Source: Bacteroidetes bacterium 37-13 (GTDB lineage Bacteria > Bacteroidota > Bacteroidia > Chitinophagales > LD1). Taken from it: DNA of 64,000 bases. Under the pieces are notes generated by a model. That model searched no databases and was not told the origin of the DNA. It saw only the letters and a list, made by a program, of their open reading frames with translations. Position numbers and translations under genes: made by a program. Where the stretch lies: the NCBI GenBank assembly GCA_001897535.1, contig MKTC01000016.1, positions 124,958 to 188,957 on the forward strand. The letters are read 5' to 3'. Numbering within the stretch: position 1 is the stretch's first letter; each line of letters opens with the position of its first letter. Below, piece by piece: positions 60,884-64,000 of this stretch.

Positions 60884-62098
60884 TTACAGCAGCGCCTTTA
60901 CACCCGGCAATTCTTTTCCTTCAAAATATTCCAATAATGCGCCACCGCCAGTAGAAACATAACTCACTTTATCGGTCAATCCAAATTGATTTACTGCGGC
61001 TACGCTATCGCCACCGCCAACTAAACTAAATGCGCCATTTGATGTGGCTTCTGCAACCGCTTTAGCAATAGCAACAGTTCCATTCTGGAAAGGTTGCATT
61101 TCAAAAACGCCCATTGGCCCATTCCACAAAATTGTTTTAGAAGAAAGTATCACTTCTTTAAATGCTGCAATAGCTTGTTCGCTAATGTCTAAGCCCATCC
61201 AACCTTCCGGAATTTCATTGCTTGGTGCTGTATTAATGTTTGCATCAACAGCAAATTTATCAGCCACAACAGAATCTATTGGCAGCAATATCTTTACACC
61301 TTTTTCAGCAGCTTTTGCAAGCAAAGATTGCGCATGTTCCAATCTATCATTTTCACAAAGTGAGCTTCCAATATTTCCACCTTGTGCTTTAAAAAAAGTA
61401 TATGCCATTCCTCCGCCAATCACAATATTATCGGCAATGTTGAGGAGGTTTTCAATTATCAAAATTTTATCGCTCACTTTGGCTCCTCCAATAATTGCGG
61501 TGAAAGGTTTGCCTGCATTTTTCATCACACGTTCGGCATTGGCAACTTCACTTGCCATTAAATAACCAAACACTTTGCTAGCATTATCAAAATAGTTTGC
61601 TACTACTGTGGTAGATGCATGTGCACGGTGCGCACTGCCAAAAGCATCGTTTACATACACATCTCCATGCTTAACAAGTTTTTCTGCAAATGTGGCATCA
61701 CCTTTCTCTTCTTCTTTATAAAATCTAAGATTTTCAAGCAATAAAACTTCACCCGCTTGCAAGGCTGATGAAAGCACAAATGCTTCATCATTGATGCAAT
61801 CGTTTGCAAACCTTACTTGCTTTCCTAATAAACTTTCAAGCGTTGCTAAAGTGTGTTTTAGTGAATGTTTTTCATAATCAACAGTACCATCTTCTTTTAA
61901 TTTTTTCAAAGGTCTTCCCAAGTGGCTCATCAATACCACAGAACCGCCATCGGCAAGAATTTTATTTATAGTTGGCAATGCTGCTTTTATTCGTGTATCA
62001 TCAGTTACCACAAAAGTTTTTTTATCCAATGGCACATTGAAATCTACTCTCACAAGTGCTCTTTTTCCTTTGAAATTTAAGTTATCTACAGTTTGCAT
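60884..62098 (-). CDS. pgk: Phosphoglycerate kinase
   Basis: A 404-residue glycolytic enzyme that makes ATP from 1,3-bisphosphoglycerate. It has the N-terminal RVDFNVPLD, the substrate loop SHLGRP, the GGAKVSDK motif for the hinge, and the nucleotide-binding [13 protein letters not shown] followed by [14 protein letters not shown] at the C-terminus. Its length is normal. The ATG at 62098 is used; the TTG just before it (62101) is also in frame. A TATTTTTG -7 element sits 20 bases upstream. Confidence 0.97.
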   Translation of the reverse strand: MQTVDNLNFKGKRALVRVDFNVPLDKKTFVVTDDTRIKAALPTINKILADGGSVVLMSHLGRPLKKLKEDGTVDYEKHSLKHTLATLESLLGKQVRFANDCINDEAFVLSSALQAGEVLLLENLRFYKEEEKGDATFAEKLVKHGDVYVNDAFGSAHRAHASTTVVANYFDNASKVFGYLMASEVANAERVMKNAGKPFTAIIGGAKVSDKILIIENLLNIADNIVIGGGMAYTFFKAQGGNIGSSLCENDRLEHAQSLLAKAAEKGVKILLPIDSVVADKFAVDANINTAPSNEIPEGWMGLDISEQAIAAFKEVILSSKTILWNGPMGVFEMQPFQNGTVAIAKAVAEATSNGAFSLVGGGDSVAAVNQFGLTDKVSYVSTGGGALLEYFEGKELPGVKALL

Positions 62099-62118
62099 CA
62101 AAAATTTATTTGAGGCGC

Positions 62119-62126
62119 AAAAATAT
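62119..62126 (-). promoter_or_regulatory. -7 element of the pgk promoter
   Basis: The minus-strand sequence is TATTTTTG, an exact -7 box, 20 bases upstream of the pgk ATG. No TTG at the usual distance is visible on that strand, so only this half is supported. Confidence 0.45.
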
Positions 62127-62189
62127 CTTTATTGCCGATATAGAAAACGTGAGAAATAAACATGCGTAAGCACAAACAAAAATTGAAAT

Positions 62190-63272
62190 CTATTTCAATT
62201 TCACTTGCATTCTCACAGGATTGTGGTCGCTGGAGCGAAAACCTAAATCTACAGTTTCTACATTTAGTGCTTCGATATTGGGAGAAACCAAGAAATAATC
62301 AATAATGGTTGTGAATGTTTTCCCTGCAATGTATGCAGTCTTATTTTTTCTATTAGATCCACGGCTTGAATCATAAACATATTTCCAGCCCGGTATATAA
62401 TTAGAATCTGCATTTATATGTAAATAATCTGTTTCCTGTTCTATTGCAAACTTAAATGCATCAACACCCGGAGGCGCAATATTCCAATCACCACCAAGCA
62501 CCACGTAATTGTCTTTTGCATATTCTTGTTCTAATATTTTTTTGGTGAATTCCATTTGCTTTTTCTTTACCTCACCATTATCATAAGCCTCAAAATGTGT
62601 GTTGATTACAACCAATTCTTTAGTAGAAGAAGCAATAGGAAATCGTTGCAAAAGTAGGCAGCGTTCTAAGTAAAAAAGTTGATCAGGAAACTTATCTTTA
62701 TTCGGTAACTGTATGCGTTCGCTAAATGTTGGTTTTACTTTAGAAAGTGAAAGCAACCCACCCAAAACTCTACCCATCGGGTTGGTGTATGGCACAGGCA
62801 CAAATCGCACATCATAATTTATGGCAAACGAATAATTGTAATTCGGAAGTGCGTTTGCAATTTCTTCTTTCTGATTGATATCCCAGCTTCTTCTTCCGGC
62901 AGTATCTGCTTCTTGCAGCATGATAAAATCAGCTTGATTATTTTTTAAAAAATCCACAATTCCTACATTATATTTTTCAACCCAATCCTTTGGACTCACA
63001 ACCATTTTACCACCATCGTAGAAAAAATTAGCTTCGGCACCTAGTCCGCCATAGCCAATATTCCAAATTAAAAATTGCAAGCTCGAAGTTGAATCTAACT
63101 GAACATTTTGCGGACTTTGCTCTGTACTTTTTTTATTGTTTGAAAGTGCTTCTAAAGGCTCAGGGCTAAACTTTGTAGCGGTTGCAAACACAATATTCCC
63201 TACTACATAAAGTGCGAAAAGCAAAACCGGCACCAATAAAACAAGCAGCATTATTTTCATTATCTTTTTCAT
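62190..63272 (-). CDS. Endonuclease/exonuclease/phosphatase-family hydrolase, membrane-anchored
   Basis: A 360-residue protein with one N-terminal helix (about residues 5-25), so the catalytic domain is likely periplasmic. The EEP fold motifs are complete: LIWNIG, the metal-binding glutamate in MLQEAD, VVINTHFEAYD, GGDWN and the final SSDHNPV. This family includes DNase I-like nucleases, phosphatases and sphingomyelinase-type enzymes; substrate cannot be read from these motifs. Its neighbours are pgk and an AarF/UbiB-type gene, on the same strand. Confidence 0.82.
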   Translation of the reverse strand: MKKIMKIMLLVLLVPVLLFALYVVGNIVFATATKFSPEPLEALSNNKKSTEQSPQNVQLDSTSSLQFLIWNIGYGGLGAEANFFYDGGKMVVSPKDWVEKYNVGIVDFLKNNQADFIMLQEADTAGRRSWDINQKEEIANALPNYNYSFAINYDVRFVPVPYTNPMGRVLGGLLSLSKVKPTFSERIQLPNKDKFPDQLFYLERCLLLQRFPIASSTKELVVINTHFEAYDNGEVKKKQMEFTKKILEQEYAKDNYVVLGGDWNIAPPGVDAFKFAIEQETDYLHINADSNYIPGWKYVYDSSRGSNRKNKTAYIAGKTFTTIIDYFLVSPNIEALNVETVDLGFRSSDHNPVRMQVKLK

Positions 63273-63289
63273 CTTAATCTTTTAAATTA

Positions 63290-64000
63290 CTATTTGTAAA
63301 CTCGTTTTCTCAATATGGTGTAGAGTAAAATTAAGAATAAGCCTCCCGCAATGCAATAACCAATAAAGCTCCATTTGTTTATACCGTAGATAAATTTCAT
63401 TTCTTCCGGGAACTTAGCCAATAACGCAATAGATGAACCTAAAATAAGCGCACAAATAATGTATGTAATTACAATTCTATTCGTAACACTATCCCATTTT
63501 TTTAGCGCGTAACCGTAGCCTTGCAGTTCTATTTCAAAATGAAGTTTTCCACGTTGTGTTTTTTGTAAAATATTTCTGAGCTCAACCGGAAAAGAATTTA
63601 AAAACGCACTAAAATTTGAAATGCGCGACTGCGCTTCAGCAGCTAAATTTTCGGGTTTAAGTTGTTCGGCAATTAAGCGCTGTCCATAAGGTTTTATGAA
63701 GTCGTAAGTTTTAAAATTCGGGTGCATTTTTTTACCTATCCCTTCTAAAATTGCAAAGGCTCTAAAGATAATAAACACTCCACCGGGCACCGTAATTTTG
63801 TAATCAAACATTATTTTTTGCAAGCGAACAATCACATCTTGAATGCTACTTTCACTCACATCTAAATAGGCATAATCTTCAATTAAATCGTTTAGGTCGT
63901 AAACAAACTGGCGCATATCAGTAATATTGTCTTCTACCGCCAACTTGCGGAATTGCACCGCCATTTCACGCGCATCGCTACGGCTCATGGCAATAAAAAT
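63290..64000 (-). CDS. AarF/ABC1/UbiB-family protein, C-terminal part (cut by the window)
   Basis: The frame is open to the right edge of the window, so the N-terminus (with the kinase-like domain) is missing; 236 residues are visible. The segment FRKLAVEDNITDMRQFVYDLNDLIEDY is typical of the helical region after the UbiB kinase fold. Two hydrophobic helices (about 20 residues each, in the last 70) form the C-terminal membrane anchor of this group. UbiB proteins support quinone synthesis, fitting ctaA and etfAB elsewhere. The in-frame ATG at 63988 is not the true start. Confidence 0.75.
   Translation of the reverse strand: MFIAMSRSDAREMAVQFRKLAVEDNITDMRQFVYDLNDLIEDYAYLDVSESSIQDVIVRLQKIMFDYKITVPGGVFIIFRAFAILEGIGKKMHPNFKTYDFIKPYGQRLIAEQLKPENLAAEAQSRISNFSAFLNSFPVELRNILQKTQRGKLHFEIELQGYGYALKKWDSVTNRIVITYIICALILGSSIALLAKFPEEMKFIYGINKWSFIGYCIAGGLFLILLYTILRKRVYK

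Noticed and set aside
61044-61565. A 173-codon plus-strand frame inside pgk
   Set aside because: Antisense to a clear essential gene and rich in residues expected from reverse complement of pgk codons.
1-64000. CRISPR arrays, insertion sequences, prophage, integrase or attachment sites
   Set aside because: No regular repeats with spacers, no transposase or recombinase, and no terminal inverted repeats were seen.
1-64000. tRNA or rRNA genes
   Set aside because: I saw no cloverleaf-type sequence with a TTC loop in the intergenic stretches, and none contains rRNA-like blocks. A tRNAscan run would settle this.

Overview
The window is AT-rich chromosomal DNA of a free-living, aerobic member of the Bacteroidota, probably near the Chitinophagales/Saprospirales side, though I cannot place it below phylum from sequence alone. 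The reasons are: TonB-dependent receptors with an N-terminal carboxypeptidase-regulatory-like domain, a HmuY-type lipoprotein, a PorV/PorQ-type barrel, a GldB lipoprotein, a trifunctional MMPL/acyltransferase/methyltransferase protein, and repeated use of the Bacteroidota promoter pattern TTG-N17-20-TAnnTTTG with no clear Shine-Dalgarno sequences. Heme A synthase, ETF and a UbiB-type protein point to a respiratory, quinone-dependent metabolism.

Layout. 1-4.6 kb: end of a lipid export/acylation/methylation protein, an SGNH hydrolase, MltG and a urea transporter. 4.6-9.8 kb: a methyltransferase, a mini-MscS channel and a TonB receptor + HmuY pair for heme/iron. 9.8-12.5 kb (minus): gldB, an unknown membrane protein and a PaaG-like isomerase. 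12.6-22.7 kb (minus): a three-gene outer-membrane unit made of a large TonB receptor, a 1436-residue secreted protein and a PorV-like barrel fused to OmpA. 22.8-33.6 kb: housekeeping genes for folding (PpiD-like, GrpE, DnaJ), tRNA/replication/sugar/fatty-acid functions (YciO, HolB, phosphohexomutase, thiolase), ribosomal L21-L27, YciH/SUI1 and RlmB. 33.6-43.4 kb: a membrane patatin, an OmpA protein with a lysine-rich linker, another TonB receptor, guanine deaminase, a TrmH-type methylase, CorA and CtaA. 43.4-50.2 kb: a giant alpha-2-macroglobulin lipoprotein, an RRM protein and a LUD protein. 50.5-55.1 kb: aminotransferase, thioesterase, LON-substrate-domain protein, orphan response regulator and a frameshifted endoglycoceramidase-like GH5 gene. 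55.2-64 kb: BFN nuclease, EtfAB, a Wzi-like barrel, PspC, a candidate short transcript, Rnk-like factor, Pgk, an EEP-family hydrolase and the C-terminus of an AarF/UbiB protein.

The common theme is the cell envelope: many genes build, guard or transport across the outer membrane (TonB receptors, HmuY, PorV-OmpA, OmpA, A2M, GldB, Wzi-like, MltG, patatin). I saw no insertion sequence, prophage, CRISPR array, rRNA or tRNA. The strongest candidates for something not fully described are the TonB receptor/giant secreted protein/PorV-OmpA unit, the short transcript locus near 60.1 kb, the control region ahead of grpE-dnaJ, and the two-domain HmuY protein.
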